Of a stretch of 64,000 nucleotides of DNA, positions 33,640 through 43,801 are shown piece by piece. The number at the start of each line of letters is the position of its first letter. The first letter of the stretch is position 1. The DNA lies in NCBI RefSeq assembly GCF_001640805.2, contig NC_066847.1, forward strand, positions 25,597,504 to 25,661,503. Reading direction: 5' to 3'. The DNA comes from Lates calcarifer. Taxonomy: Eukaryota; Chordata; Actinopteri; Centropomidae. The position numbers and the translations under genes were made by a program. The notes beneath the pieces are model-generated. The model had not been told where the DNA came from. It worked only from the letters and a program-made list of their open reading frames with translations, and ran no database searches.

Positions 33640-33995
33640 TTGTCTAACTCCTCAAGCTGTGTTGTTTTGAGTGAAAGAAGAACCGTCCCTAATCCACTTC
33701 ACGGATCAGTTTCACAGAGACGGTAAAGCCATTCTCCCTCCAAGCTAGAGCAATTCAGATCAGACACCTTGATGTCTCAAAGAGCACACAGTGAGCTCTT
33801 GTTTTCTGTTTTGACTGCTGGGAATCCATGCCAGACAGCACCCCTGATTCCAGCTCAAAGATAAAACTAATGAGGTTTTCATTCAAGTCCGTTTTATAAC
33901 AATAACTGAGTCATCGCCAGACGTGGCTGTTTTCACTAGCGCCCGAGATTCTATGATCCACTAATCTAGGATTTGGGGGAGTTAGGTTTTCAAAA
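33640..33995. promoter_or_regulatory. Candidate conserved non-coding element
   Basis: Strongly complex, repeat-free and CpG-bearing: TTCACGGATCAG, GAGACGGTAAAGCC, AAACTAATGAGG (33864-33875), CTGAGTCATCGCCAGACG and CACTAATCTAGG. Among the clearest element-like segments in the window. Confidence 0.42.
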
Positions 33996-34280
33996 CTGAA
34001 GGTGTAAGGCTGAACAGCATATCAAATGCAGTTGTTACTTCCTTTTACTTTCATCATTACTTATAAATGATTTATGACAAATTGTACAGAAGTTCTGCAA
34101 AAAATCAGTAAAACCATGCACTGGCTTTCTCTTTATTTAAGATTATATTGCTGAGAATTTCATATTTTGCATTTCTTATTACATTAATTATTTAACACAT
34201 TACCTCACTGTTTTAAGACACATTAACAATTCAATTTGTATCTGACATCTGAGAGAACTTCTGTCACAACACACCCTTGC

Positions 34281-34450
34281 TAACGCTGTTTAGTATGAGG
34301 TGTCAGTAGCATTAATGAGTTCATTTGCAGCTAATTGTGTGGTAATAGGTGGGTAATTATAGGGATCAGCTAGCTGACATATGCCTCAATACCTACCTGA
34401 CGCCTGAGAGACCTGTGGACACGCCCATCGTAGCTATCCGTGCCAGCTAC
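34281..34450. promoter_or_regulatory. Candidate conserved non-coding element
   Basis: TAAT cores repeat at GCATTAATGAG (34310), CAGCTAATTGTG (34328), GGTAATAGG and GGGTAATTATAGGG (34350-34363), followed by the palindrome CAGCTAGCTG (34368-34377). High homeodomain-site density. Confidence 0.42.
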
Positions 34451-34489
34451 TCCCACAACCCCTTGCTCTCACGTTTCACCAGGAGGTGA

Positions 34490-34875
34490 CACCAGCATTA
34501 GCAGCTGACTTAAACATCAAAGACAAGGCCTTAATCCTTTAACAATAACCCTGGATGTCCCGACAAAGACATTGTTTATATAGACGTCCCGGGCAGGACA
34601 CCTCATCTAACCTTCCACTAAGTGCCTCGAGGTGTCTCTGTGTTGTCAGCAGCATTCCTGAGACCAGAGCTTTACACATCTCAAAGAGAGAAATCCCTCC
34701 CCTTATTGCTGAGGGCATTCATCTGCAAGCAGCAGAGACCATCAAAAACACATCTCACACAATCTATTATGGTTCTGCCAATATTTTCAAATTCCAGCCT
34801 GGAAACAGCAATTGAATAAGTTTATTGCAGGCCTTAATAATTCCTGAGGTCCACAGAGTGTCATAACTCTGATCA
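34490..34875. promoter_or_regulatory. Candidate conserved non-coding element
   Basis: About 385 bp, no simple repeats. It contains GGCCTTAATCCTTTAAC (34527), GACATTGTTTATATAGACG with SOX-type CATTGT (34567), GTCCCGGGC, GTGCCTCGAGGTG and GGCCTTAATAATTCC (34830-34844). Two overlapping plus-strand frames (34555-34815, 34622-34819) have no known domain. Confidence 0.42.
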
Positions 34876-35278
34876 TGTAACAGAGTCTGGCTTAGTTTGT
34901 TAGGTGTTTGTCTGAACTTGTTTTGGGCGATGATAGTTTTGCTATGGTACAGGCTCTGCTCAAACTTGTGGCCCCCGTGGCTACGCTGTCTCTATCTTTC
35001 CTCAGTGACATCATGATATAAGGTATAAACGGTTCCAAAAGAAAACTGGTTCTAAGATGTAACAAATGTGTGAAAAAGTTTGGCCATAAAAAGCTGACAC
35101 CATTCAGAAAAGAAATGTGTTTTCCTCCTACCTTGCTTCTATCCAGAGGCCTAATAACTTGTGTGAACTGAGAGTCCACCTCTCGGCCACAGGGTCACCA
35201 GGAAACATAAATAACAGATTGTGGAGCTGCTCCCAAGTGGTGGCAGGGGCGTGGATGGGCTAGATAAAGCAAAAAAAT
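34876..35278. other. Spacer, no gene seen
   Basis: Mixed sequence. The minus-strand frame 34892-35179 is a chance frame. Confidence 0.45.
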
Positions 35279-35316
35279 TATATATATATATATATAGTAT
35301 ATTATATACACCTGGC
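35279..35316. repeat. (TA)n microsatellite
   Basis: Pure TA at 35279-35296, then GTATATTATATACAC as a decayed continuation. Confidence 0.9.
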
Positions 35317-35483
35317 AAAACAAAAACTCCTTCTAATAGGATAATCAGCCATGTATTCTTTTACAGGTACTGTGACAGAGTCCATCATTCCTGCTAATGT
35401 GTTTCCCAGGAGGTCTGGATGCTCCGGTAGAGCTTCTACCATACAGATTTGTGAAACTGCAGTTGATGTTGTGGTAACTCAGC

Positions 35484-35512
35484 TTTTTTTTTTTTTTTTT
35501 TTCCTTTTTTTT
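35484..35512. repeat. Poly-T tract with CC interruption
   Basis: T19, CC, T8. A homopolymer tract of unknown origin. Confidence 0.92.
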
Positions 35513-36215
35513 CCCTGCATGTTTTTCTCTGCTGCACTTCAACATAGTGTGCACAACTTTCACACAGTTGTGGCTGCATCAGCAAGTTGCCAGTAACACT
35601 GTCTCACACACCACTTAAAGTAAATAGGGCTGGTGATATCTTAGAAGATATTTCTGAGAACTCAATTATGCCCGTCTTGGCCTCAGATGATGGTGTGTGC
35701 AAGTTTGAAAATCAGACCACCAGCGTGACAGTCCTTCCCTGACATGATGTCATCACGTCAATCCATAAGGAGACAATTCAGCTGTCACTTATGTCGTCAC
35801 AAACTGGACAGCTCTCTGCTTTTGTTGTGTGATATAGTGCCACAGAAGTAAAGCCACAAAAATGATTCATTCCATGGCTCGAAGTTAATCAAAAGTCATG
35901 ACAATGTCACTTTGGAGGAGTGTGAGTAATTATCAAAGCAAATCTTTGTTCTTCACAGTCAGTTTGTGTGGTATGCACCATCGGCGTCTTACCACTAGGC
36001 TCTCGTAACGTTAACGTTTCAAAGTAAGAATTCACCCCGTGCCCCAAATCAGAGGCTCAGTTAGCAGTGACTTAAATCTTATGTAACTCTGGGCTTTTGA
36101 CAGGCAGACACCTCTGCTGACTACAGATAGGTAATTTGTTTTGATCTGTGATTATACCCCTCGTGTTCAGAGGAGGATGTAAACCCTCTTGTGAAGCTGT
36201 TAGGCAAATCCTCAC
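35513..36215. other. Spacer with moderately complex sequence
   Basis: GATATCTTAGAAGATATT (35636-35653) is a small inverted repeat. GACATGATGTCATCACGTC (35741-35759) holds CRE/AP-1-like sites. GTAACGTTAACGTTTC lies at 36006. None of this is strong enough for a separate call. Confidence 0.4.
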
Positions 36216-36239
36216 AATGTGAGGAGATGTGCCCCCGGG

Positions 36240-36535
36240 GGTCTAAAGTTTTCACCCTCCTTCTCCGTCGTCTTCTTTTCTCTCTGTCTTTCTTTCTTTT
36301 TCCTTTCTCTTTTTTTTTTCATCTCGTATGAGAGACAAAGCCTCCTGCCAAACACTGAAGCCCCCCAGGAGCTCATCATACAGAAAACTAGGGCTCCTCA
36401 GAGAACGAGAAGAACGAGCAAGAGGGAGAGAAGGAGGAGGGCAGAGAGAGAAAGAGAGATGGAGGGGAAGATGAGGGTTTGTATAAAGGTGGGAAGAGGG
36501 TGTTTGCGTGTGTGTGTGTGCGTGCGCGTGTGTGT
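36240..36535. repeat. Polypyrimidine to polypurine strand switch, then (TG)n
   Basis: A T/C-rich tract (about 36250-36325), a short mixed part, then an A/G-rich tract (36405-36475) and TG/CG alternation (36501-36535). Opposite-strand purine bias in adjacent tracts gives a loose inverted symmetry. Frames through it are low complexity. Confidence 0.75.
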
Positions 36536-36599
36536 TCTTTCAACATTGTTAATGACTGCTAAGAGTCTATCAGAGCCACAGGGCATTTCACACATCCCA

Positions 36600-36965
36600 C
36601 AAGCCTCCCTCCTTTGACTGCCTCCCTGCTATTTTCCTTAACATTGCCTTTTGTGGCCTGTGCCAGACATACCTGCAAAATTATCTACTAATTATCTACT
36701 AAATATGTTTGTTCATGTTGGTTGAACAGCTCACTTAATTGAAGGGGCGCTCTACCTTCCCTCTGCTGTTCCCCTCCTTTATGCCCTCCAAGTATGGGAG
36801 GCAGGGGGTGCGGGCTTAGGAGAGTGGCTTATCTCCAAGAGCTCGTTATATTAATGCCAGTAATTATGTGTTTTGCTTACTTTTGATGTGCCTCTGTTCA
36901 AACGGGGAGAGTTAATAAGAGGATGATGGCAAATATGTTGGAGGGCCCTCTTGTGTTGTCTTTGG
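36600..36965. promoter_or_regulatory. Candidate conserved non-coding element with 11-bp tandem duplication
   Basis: ATTATCTACTA is repeated directly in tandem (36680-36690, 36691-36701). Further on are CACTTAATTGAAGG, TATTAATGCCAGTAATTATG (36850-36869) and GAGTTAATAAGAGG. Repeat-free otherwise. Confidence 0.35.
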
Positions 36966-37008
36966 GCTCTGGAAATTCCTGTGTGTACCAGTGGGGGTTT
37001 TGTACGTG

Positions 37009-37012
<4 letters not shown>

Positions 37013-37052
<40 letters not shown>
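37013..37052. repeat. (TG)20 microsatellite
   Basis: A perfect TG run followed by a G-rich segment (CAGGGGTGGGGGTAG). Confidence 0.97.
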
Positions 37053-37055
<3 letters not shown>

Positions 37056-37535
37056 GGGTGGGGGTAGTACGTAGGGGTGGCACCCGACTCACAAGAATGT
37101 CAGTACACAGGTAATGGCAGGAGCGTATGATCAAGTCTTCACTTCATTTTTATACTAATGTTCCTCTCAGGCTCACACACACACAAACACACACAGACAC
37201 AGACATACTAACACCCCAGCCAACACCTTTCTTTGGATCCTAAAAAAGGGTGGGGATGGAAATGGGAAGGGGTTTCGTAGAGGGGATTGTTTCAACTCTG
37301 TTTAAGAGGTAAGAGCCGGAGCTGCTCTTGCCAAGACGAGCTCACGTCTCTCTCCGCACTCCCTGAGGAAAGTGCTGGCATGAAGAGGCGCTCTCTAATG
37401 GAAAGAAACAATCACTAATGAGGGAAATAAATAACGGGCTCATAAAACTGAGGGGTGGGGTGGGGAAGAGAGAGAGGATGGGGGAAAAGAACAAACGGAG
37501 TAAAGTTAGATTTGAATGATGGTCATAAGCACAGG
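37053..37535. other. G-rich spacer
   Basis: Several G4-T-G4 tracts occur (37247-37272 and 37452-37465), each only three tight runs plus a distant fourth, so quadruplex potential is weaker than elsewhere. A CA patch lies at 37173-37202. Confidence 0.5.
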
Positions 37536-37539
37536 CAAA

Positions 37540-37709
37540 TACAGCAGACACACACACGCCCAGTGATGTTTAGCTGTCATTGCTAATGAGAGAGTGCGTC
37601 TGTGATGTAAGGACAGGAGCTTGCTGATGGAGATTCAGACAGACAATTGAATAACATTATCTTCTCTCTCATTGTTCATTGTTTGCCTCTGTTTCTTCAT
37701 TTTTTTCCT
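37540..37709. promoter_or_regulatory. Weak candidate conserved element
   Basis: GTCATTGCTAATGAG (37576), GACAGACAATTGAATAAC and a TALE-type CTGTCA. Short and repeat-free. Confidence 0.28.
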
Positions 37710-37743
37710 TTGTTTTAGCACAATGATTAATATGCTAAAACAA
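37710..37743. repeat. Perfect hairpin, 11-bp stem, 12-nt loop
   Basis: The arms TTGTTTTAGCA (37710-37720) and TGCTAAAACAA (37733-37743) are exactly complementary. The loop CAATGATTAATA carries a homeodomain-type TGATTAAT site. Confidence 0.8.
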
Positions 37744-37760
37744 CAGCACCTTTCTAACTT

Positions 37761-38043
37761 TTATCTCTTTTTTTAATATAATTTCCTGGCCCGATACAGC
37801 AATTTGTAATGCATAATATAAGTAAATTTGAGTCGCATTAGATTCAATTTACCCATCACTTGATCGAAAATAGAACAGTGGAATTCAGAATAGGATATCA
37901 TAGAGTTATGACAGTTTGTGAGTGTGCAAGTACAAGTGTGTAACTTTTATTTCTGTTACTTTCCTTTGAGGTGAGTAAGGTAAAAGTAGCTATCTTGTCC
38001 CTGTCTGCAATATTGCCTATCGTGTCCTCTGGGCCGGAGGAGC
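37761..38043. other. AT-rich spacer
   Basis: CGCATTAGATTCAATTTACC near 37835 is the only motif of note. Confidence 0.4.
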
Positions 38044-38096
38044 AAATGTCACTTTCACAAGTATGTGATGAGCAAAAGTGACATTTCAGTGCCTCT
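38044..38096. repeat. Perfect inverted repeat, 12-bp arms, 29-nt loop
   Basis: AAATGTCACTTT (38044-38055) is exactly complementary to AAAGTGACATTT (38085-38096). The loop holds a smaller CACA...TGTG-type pairing. The overall size is pre-miRNA-like, but the stem is too short for a typical microRNA precursor (usually 25 bp or more), and further pairing outward is poor. Confidence 0.75.
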
Positions 38097-38585
38097 GCAC
38101 AACAACTATCTTCCCTACGTGACAATATTGAATTTTCTTGAAAGCACTGTGTAACCAGAGCTTTCTGTGACTCTGCTTTTAACACTCAGGCCATCACAGT
38201 TGTAATTGTGCAGTATGCCACTACGCTCGAGGGCATAGCTTCTATTTTTTGCAAGTAAATCTGGTTTTCATGACACTTTCAATCACTTGTGGTTGTCCGT
38301 TAAATTAAAAGCACACATTTTGGTTTGCTTTGGTTTGGTTTTCTGCAAAAATTTTGAGGCTTGGAAGAAAAAACTCCTTCTCTCGATATACATCTCTTTC
38401 TATCTCTGTGTGTGTCTTTTCCCTTTTCATCTCTTTGTACCTGTCTATGTCCCCCCCTGTGTCTCTCTGAGGCTCAGTGCTTTGTGAATCCACTCCCTGA
38501 TTCTGTAGAGGCGGAGATGGAGACTGGTTGAAACACACTGCGGTTTCGACATTCGCATTCCACCTGTGTTTTGACAACACATTTC
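38097..38585. other. Spacer, pyrimidine-rich in part
   Basis: 38375-38470 is TCTCT-rich low-complexity sequence. No gene seen. Confidence 0.5.
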
Positions 38586-38840
38586 ACAAGAGGGATCTGA
38601 AGTGGTTTTAGAGTTTCTCTCTTCGCCATTTGATATCAAAGAATGATCCCTGCGATGGCAGAACACGCAGGACTCCATGGGACGGATTAACGCAACATTA
38701 AAAGTAATCCCCTGGAGTCAGACGCTGCCTCTCATCCAAAAGAAGGAAACAAAGAGACAACGGCTCTAGATGTCTTTATCGGAGGGCTGATAGTTCCCAT
38801 GCAGATCAGGAACAGGAACGTCTTCCTGTGTGAAATGTTT
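38586..38840. promoter_or_regulatory. Candidate conserved non-coding element
   Basis: CTTCGCCATTTGATATCAAAG, GGGACGGATTAACGC (38679, bicoid-type GGATTA), GTCAGACGCTGCC and TTTATCGGAGGG. Complex and CpG-bearing. Confidence 0.32.
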
Positions 38841-40481
38841 ACACTGCTAATATTAAATAGTTTGACACAAGTGATGACAAGAGTAATAATTATCATTACA
38901 CGCATGACTGCCAGCCACCTCAAACCTGAACAAGAGATTAAGGAAAGATTACTGCCTGTTTCACGGTTGTGTGCCCTTGCAACTATAGCTTTTTCTTTAT
39001 GTTCACTTCAAATAAGAAACAGCCACTTCAAAAATGTCAGTGTTAATGGCTTATTAACGTGCTTTTCATCAGGAGGTCAGTTCTAGTTCAGCAGCATGTT
39101 GAAGGTAAGATACTACCTATGGGAAAAGTCCCCTCATGAATATGTGTTTATTTTATCAAGAAAAAAAATTTCACTCCTGGTATTGTGGCAATGATTAAAA
39201 TGTGCATACACACAGTATAGAGTGTGATTCCTGAGGCAAACAGATAATGGAGATGAATTCTGCTTTAGTCATAAAATTGGGCATTTTGCTAACATGCTAA
39301 GGAAAATCTCCCATTCTCTCTCAAACAATGACAAGATGCATACAAGGACAATGATAACCATTACATGTGAAGATTGGAATACATTACAAATATCTCAACC
39401 ATATGGGGCAGCAAAGCCATGTAAAGCAAGAAAAGAACTGCAAGTAACTTAACAAAGGCCTACACCAAGTACCAGCATGCTCTGATCAAGGAAAGTACTT
39501 TTACACAAGTTCCTAGCCTGAGATATGGCATTTCAGTTCTGCTGATTAGCATATAATTCAGGATTATTTTACTCTATGCTGATGACGGAACGCTCTCCTC
39601 AATACCCATTGCCCCCTTCTCTGTTAACCTCTCCCTGATACCACTCTGACTTTTAACACTGGCCCGTTCAACACCAGCTAATGATGTAACGGTCTCCTTA
39701 AATATGTAAAGTATAAGACTTAATAAAACCCAGCAGTGTGATTATGTCTTAAGTCTAAAACCCCACTCCTGGATATGCAGTTCTACATGGTGATCCATTT
39801 TAAATCAGCCTCTTATCCACGAGAACAAGGGAGAGGAAAGTTCATGTGTAAATTACTGAAGTCAGTGCGGTGGAAGTTTTCCAATAAAAGGGTGCTCTCG
39901 CTCGCAGTTTCTCAAATTTTATGTTGAGATATCACACGCTCATTAAAATAAAGGTGAGAGAGGGAAATGTCACAGGTGTTAAAAGGCAATTAGTCTTGCT
40001 GCGCTATCACAGTGTTAATCACAGTGATGAAAATGAAGATATGAAGCTCATTATCATGTATTCAATAGTAGATATTGCTTTCATGAAAGATGAGACACAA
40101 GATGAATAATGAGAAAACCTGTGACTGCCTTGCTGCAGAACAGTTTTGTTGAACAGTTGATGATTTTTGATAAGATGAAACCGATGATATGTTCCTACAG
40201 GTCTGCTTTAAAGCGGTGAGTTTTAATTGCTGGATAAACAATTTTTTCACAGCTTTTTCAAGTCAGTCAGTTCAAATTATGAAAATAAACAAGCACGAAT
40301 CCAAAAATAGTATTCTCACTTTTTGGCACTGATTTGGTCACAACAACAGAAGAAAGATCTCATTATCTCTGTGTGGAAAAAAAACTGAAATGTTATCTTG
40401 AAACAACAGACAAACAGAGACTTTTTAAAATTTGAGTGCTTTTATGCCAAAACACAAACAGGGTGGAGAGACATGGGGGGG
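38841..40481. other. AT-rich intergenic span
   Basis: Both strands were read. Frames at 38799-39086, 39921-40109 and 40062-40250 are short and unlike known proteins. A modestly complex part lies at 39580-39960. No repeat longer than A8. Confidence 0.5.
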
Positions 40482-40500
40482 CAGACAGACAGACAGACAG
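40482..40500. repeat. (CAGA)n tetranucleotide repeat
   Basis: About five AGAC/CAGA units. Confidence 0.85.
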
Positions 40501-40609
40501 TCAGCAAGACAGAACAAAACAGACTAAGAATAAGAGAAAGTGAGAGCAGGAAAGCATAGCTAATGGCATTGGTATCAGATTTATTCCAAAGAGGCAGGAG
40601 CAGAAGGAG

Positions 40610-40925
40610 GCAGGAAGGAAGGCTGGATGATTTCTTCGCCCCGTCTTCCCCTTTCCCTGATTATGAAAGGAGACATGGCGCGAGGTCGAGGGTCAAGCCA
40701 AAAGGAGACAGCATTGTGTAGAAACTGTCACGCACCGCCACCTATTTTGACATGCACAGGCCCGTTTGTTGTCTGTCGAACATGCAAATTGGCAAGCCCG
40801 GGCTGTCATATAAAGGCAGGCAGATATGCGCCAGTCGGGAAAATGAGAGACCACCTGTAACCAAGAGAATGGGGAGTGATGGACAAGCATTCAGTCAGCC
40901 CGCTCGTCATTTCCCGGCCCGCCAT
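40610..40925. promoter_or_regulatory. Candidate conserved element with POU octamer
   Basis: Complex, CpG-bearing sequence (TTCGCCCCG, GGCGCGAGGTCGAGG, CACGCACCGCC) around a perfect ATGCAAAT (40792-40799) followed by TGGCAAGCCCGGGC. Frames cross it on both strands (40627-40860 plus, 40693-40890 minus) without domains; the Cys-rich plus frame does not have regular zinc-finger spacing. Confidence 0.36.
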
Positions 40926-41110
40926 TCACCCATCAGCGGTAGTATCCCCCCCACCCCCCTTTCTGCACCCTCTTTTTGCCACCACCACCATCAATCCCAT
41001 CCCCAGCGCACACATATACATGTAAAAATCTATTCTTAATATTCAGAAGCAGGAAGTGAAGGGAAATAAATATATACGATAGAAGGGGATTGGAGGGGGT
41101 CGGTGGTGGT

Positions 41111-41320
41111 GATTTCAACCTGCTGGCTGCTTAATAGGATCCTGCTTGGAGACAGCTGAGGGTCAGACCTGGATAATTAGTTGTCCACAGAGGAAACATC
41201 ACTCTTGCACGGGGAGTGGACAGGAGGGGGACCCTGAAAGGTGGCCTTAATGCTGTGAATCCCAAAGAAAGTCCAGAATGTGTCAGGTAATCGACATTAG
41301 ATTCTTTTGTCCCGAGTAGG
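41111..41320. promoter_or_regulatory. Candidate conserved element containing module copy A
   Basis: It contains GATAATTAGTTGTCCA and GGAAACATCACTCTT (41172-41206), part of a ~70-bp module that recurs about 313 bp downstream. Upstream are GCTGCTTAATAGGATCC and GGAGACAGCTGAGGG; downstream are GGCCTTAATGCTG and AGGTAATCGACATTAG. Confidence 0.42.
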
Positions 41321-41367
41321 CCAAATGCTACAGTGTGCTGGATGCACTACGTTTTAGGGCTGACAGG

Positions 41368-41393
41368 GAGTCTGGACACCGAGTCTGGACATA
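41368..41393. repeat. 13-bp tandem duplication
   Basis: GAGTCTGGACACC is followed at once by GAGTCTGGACATA. It lies between the two larger module copies. Confidence 0.8.
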
Positions 41394-41464
41394 ACATTTA
41401 TTGTCTTAATTATACAGAAAGATGACACTGTGTCATGTAAACTTGATGCGTTTATGTAAACCAT

Positions 41465-41550
41465 CCAGGGTGTAAAGTTGACCAGATAATTAGCTGTCCA
41501 GTGGAAACATCACCCTTTCAGAAAGACTAGACAGGGAGCAGTGGGGGAAA
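41465..41550. repeat. Module copy B of a local duplication
   Basis: AGGGT...GACC, GATAATTAGCTGTCCA (41485-41500), GGAAACATCACCCTT (41503-41517) and then AGACAGGGAG repeat the order and sequence of copy A (41158-41232), with a 3-nt gap and a few substitutions. Both copies keep the homeodomain TAATTAG core. Confidence 0.7.
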
Positions 41551-42240
41551 GAGACAAAAATTTTAGTTTAAATGTTGATGTGTCCTGAATTATTTTTCTT
41601 TTACATAAGTCTTTTTTGTAAAATGGATGGCTTCAATTCAAAATTACATTTAAAATCCCTAAGTGCTGTGCAAAAGTGTCACTATATTTTATTTATTTTG
41701 TTTGCTTGATTATGTTTCAAGTGTTAAGTTTGGGTATAAACCAACATATCTTCCTAACATGGGATACCTGCTTGCAAATTTAAAATAATAATAATAATAA
41801 CAAGCCCATTCTATTCATTTGAGATCCAAGTTTTCTGTCAGATACTGACAATAACAAAAAAAAACACCACCAAAGAAGAAGCCTATTCTGATTGAGGTGT
41901 GTGCCCTGTGTGTGTGTGTGTGTATGTGTGTGTGTGCACATTATTTTTAAGGTGGCACAAGATCGAAATCTAAGGCAGTAAATAAGACTCTTATAATGAC
42001 TTCATTCCTGTTTTCAACTTTCCCAGGTTGCTAATTAATGATCATCAACACCTCCACATGAACATGCATAGAAATACAAATGCTGTCTCCCACACTCACA
42101 CACGGCACACGTGCAGAAACACACAGACACCACCAAAGCTCAGTCGCTCAGGCACCATATGTGGTATGTGGTCATGTCTAATTTATCATGAGCTGTTTTG
42201 AAGAGAGAAGTTGAAAAGAATTATTTTATTCCCCTAAGAC
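41551..42240. other. AT-rich spacer with (ATA)n and (TG)n
   Basis: An AAT/ATA trinucleotide run lies at 41783-41800 and a TG microsatellite with one TATG break at 41907-41936. An A8 run lies near 41857-41864. Confidence 0.85.
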
Positions 42241-42655
42241 GCCCCATTTCTGTACTTAGCTCCCAGAACAAAAGGGTCACACAGACTGTACTTCTTTTCC
42301 TTTCCCAGTCAATTTAAGCAATAGATCATTACCCATGTAGACGTAAGCTAATCACTGCTGTCCGCTGTTGTCAGTTCACCAGGCGAAACATTTTTTCTTT
42401 CGCCAAATGATCTATTAATATTGAGGGATTAGGGTCTCTTTTCTGTTTTGATATAGGGCAGAAACTGTCCTCATTATATGATTTAGTCCAGTCAAATGTA
42501 TTCAAATGCCACCTTTATTACCCTGGAGGTGCTTTGCATAAATTGAATAAATCCAACGGATACTCAGCAAGAATCAAACATATCAAAGGTTTCCTGTCTT
42601 TGAAGTGGGGGTAGTCTCTAATTCCAAAACAGATTTTCATGATAAATAAATACAT
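42241..42655. promoter_or_regulatory. Candidate conserved non-coding element
   Basis: GTAAGCTAATCACTGC, ATGATCTATTAATATTGAGGG, GGGATTAGGG (42425-42434, OTX/bicoid-type), TTATATGATTTAGTCC and CTTTATTACCCTGG. Repeat-free and dense in homeodomain-type words. Confidence 0.38.
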
Positions 42656-42684
42656 TATTTATGAATTGTGGGGTAGTGGTGTTA

Positions 42685-42735
42685 GAAGAAGACCAAGAAG
42701 AAGACGAAGAAGAACAGGGGGGGGAAAAAAAGGAA
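42685..42735. repeat. Purine-rich GAA/GGGG tract
   Basis: A GAAGAAGACC-type triplet run leads into G8 and A7 runs. It produces an Arg-rich chance frame. Confidence 0.75.
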
Positions 42736-42739
42736 AACA

Positions 42740-42945
42740 ACGCCAAAAATGCATAAAACATTTTATGCCATGGAAATGTCAAGAGACGCGAAATGACACA
42801 CAGAGTGGCGCGTGCCGACCAACTGCCTGACTGATAAACAAACTGATTAGCATATGCACATTGGAGCATATGTTGTGCTCATTTGCTTACACAAAGTCTC
42901 AATCAGAATAATACACCGCACTCGACGTATGTCATAAAATTCTAG
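42740..42945. promoter_or_regulatory. Candidate conserved element with 8-bp hairpin
   Basis: GCATAAAA and TTTTATGC (42751-42758, 42761-42768) form a perfect hairpin with a 2-nt loop. Right of it are AAACTGATTAGCATATGC (42839-42856) and GAGCATATG, with CpGs at GTGGCGCGTGCCGACC. Confidence 0.38.
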
Positions 42946-43365
42946 AAATATGTTGATGGGGATGATGAAGATGGAAACGTTTCAATTATTTAATTTCTGA
43001 CAATTACACTGACAGTGTGACAACCTCAACAAGCAGCATGCAGCATGGTGACTAATTGCCCTCAGGAAATTTATGGAAATGGAAAACAAATAAAAACAAA
43101 CCAACATGTTGACCAACTGCAGGAGCAGCTCTCACATTTCTGTATGTTGACACATTGTCATAATAATATTCTCACATAATTTAATATCTTTCAACATAAA
43201 TTGAATTTGTAAATGCGCAAAAATAAGATGCTAGTTGCAGAGTAGGCCCTGGAACAAGGTTTGGCTACTGCATGCATATATCTTGGTGTGTTTTTCTGAA
43301 CAATTCCCTTCAGTAGAAAAGTAGCAGCAAAAGCACCACAGGTATGTTAAGATATGGACCTTTAG
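42946..43365. other. AT-rich spacer
   Basis: No repeat or gene seen. CAATTATTTAATTTC near 42981 is AT-rich homeodomain-like but unremarkable. Confidence 0.42.
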
Positions 43366-43690
43366 GAGGTGTCAGGGGTGAGTGTTAACATAGCGGCAGA
43401 TCGAGGGTTGAGGTGGGACTGAGGGCGGGACATCCAGTCAGGCCGCATTACTAACCTGTCTGAAAAAAGAATAAGCGTTTCAACTAGCATGCAGATGGCA
43501 GGGCCATACAAGGCCTACTTTTGCCTTTGGAGTGCTGCAGCGGCAAAGTAGAGCTAGATTCTTTGAATAATTACACCTTGGCTTATCTAAATCAGACTGT
43601 CAGGAGTGCCTTTCCACAAAAGATGGGTCGTTATTAGATTTCCAGATATACCTGTGCCGATGTTCTGTCTTGATTGATGCACTACAACAT
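43366..43690. promoter_or_regulatory. Candidate conserved non-coding element
   Basis: Complex with CpGs (CATAGCGGCAGATCGAGGG, GCAGCGGC), CCGCATTACTAACC, GAATAATTACACC (43565) and GTCTTGATTGATGC. It ends near the long AT tract. Confidence 0.38.
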
Positions 43691-43725
43691 ATAAGAGTTA
43701 TTAGGTATTTTTTGCATTAACCGAA

Positions 43726-43727
<2 letters not shown>

Positions 43728-43799
<72 letters not shown>

Positions 43800-43801
43800 A
43801 T
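43728..43801. repeat. (AT)n microsatellite, 74 bp
   Basis: AT/TA alternation with only two G interruptions (TATGTATATGTATA). Such tracts extrude cruciforms easily and are often length-polymorphic and fragile. Confidence 0.97.

Noticed and set aside
35625..35655. AGGGCTGGTGATATCTT, reminiscent of the start of a fish hAT-type repeat
   Set aside because: Only partial similarity; the expected downstream sequence is missing.
40627..40860. Cys-rich plus-strand frame resembling a zinc-finger
   Set aside because: Cys spacing (CRNC, CTGPFVVCRTCKLASPGC) is irregular with no matching His/Cys pairs. It overlaps a minus-strand frame and a CpG-bearing non-coding block.
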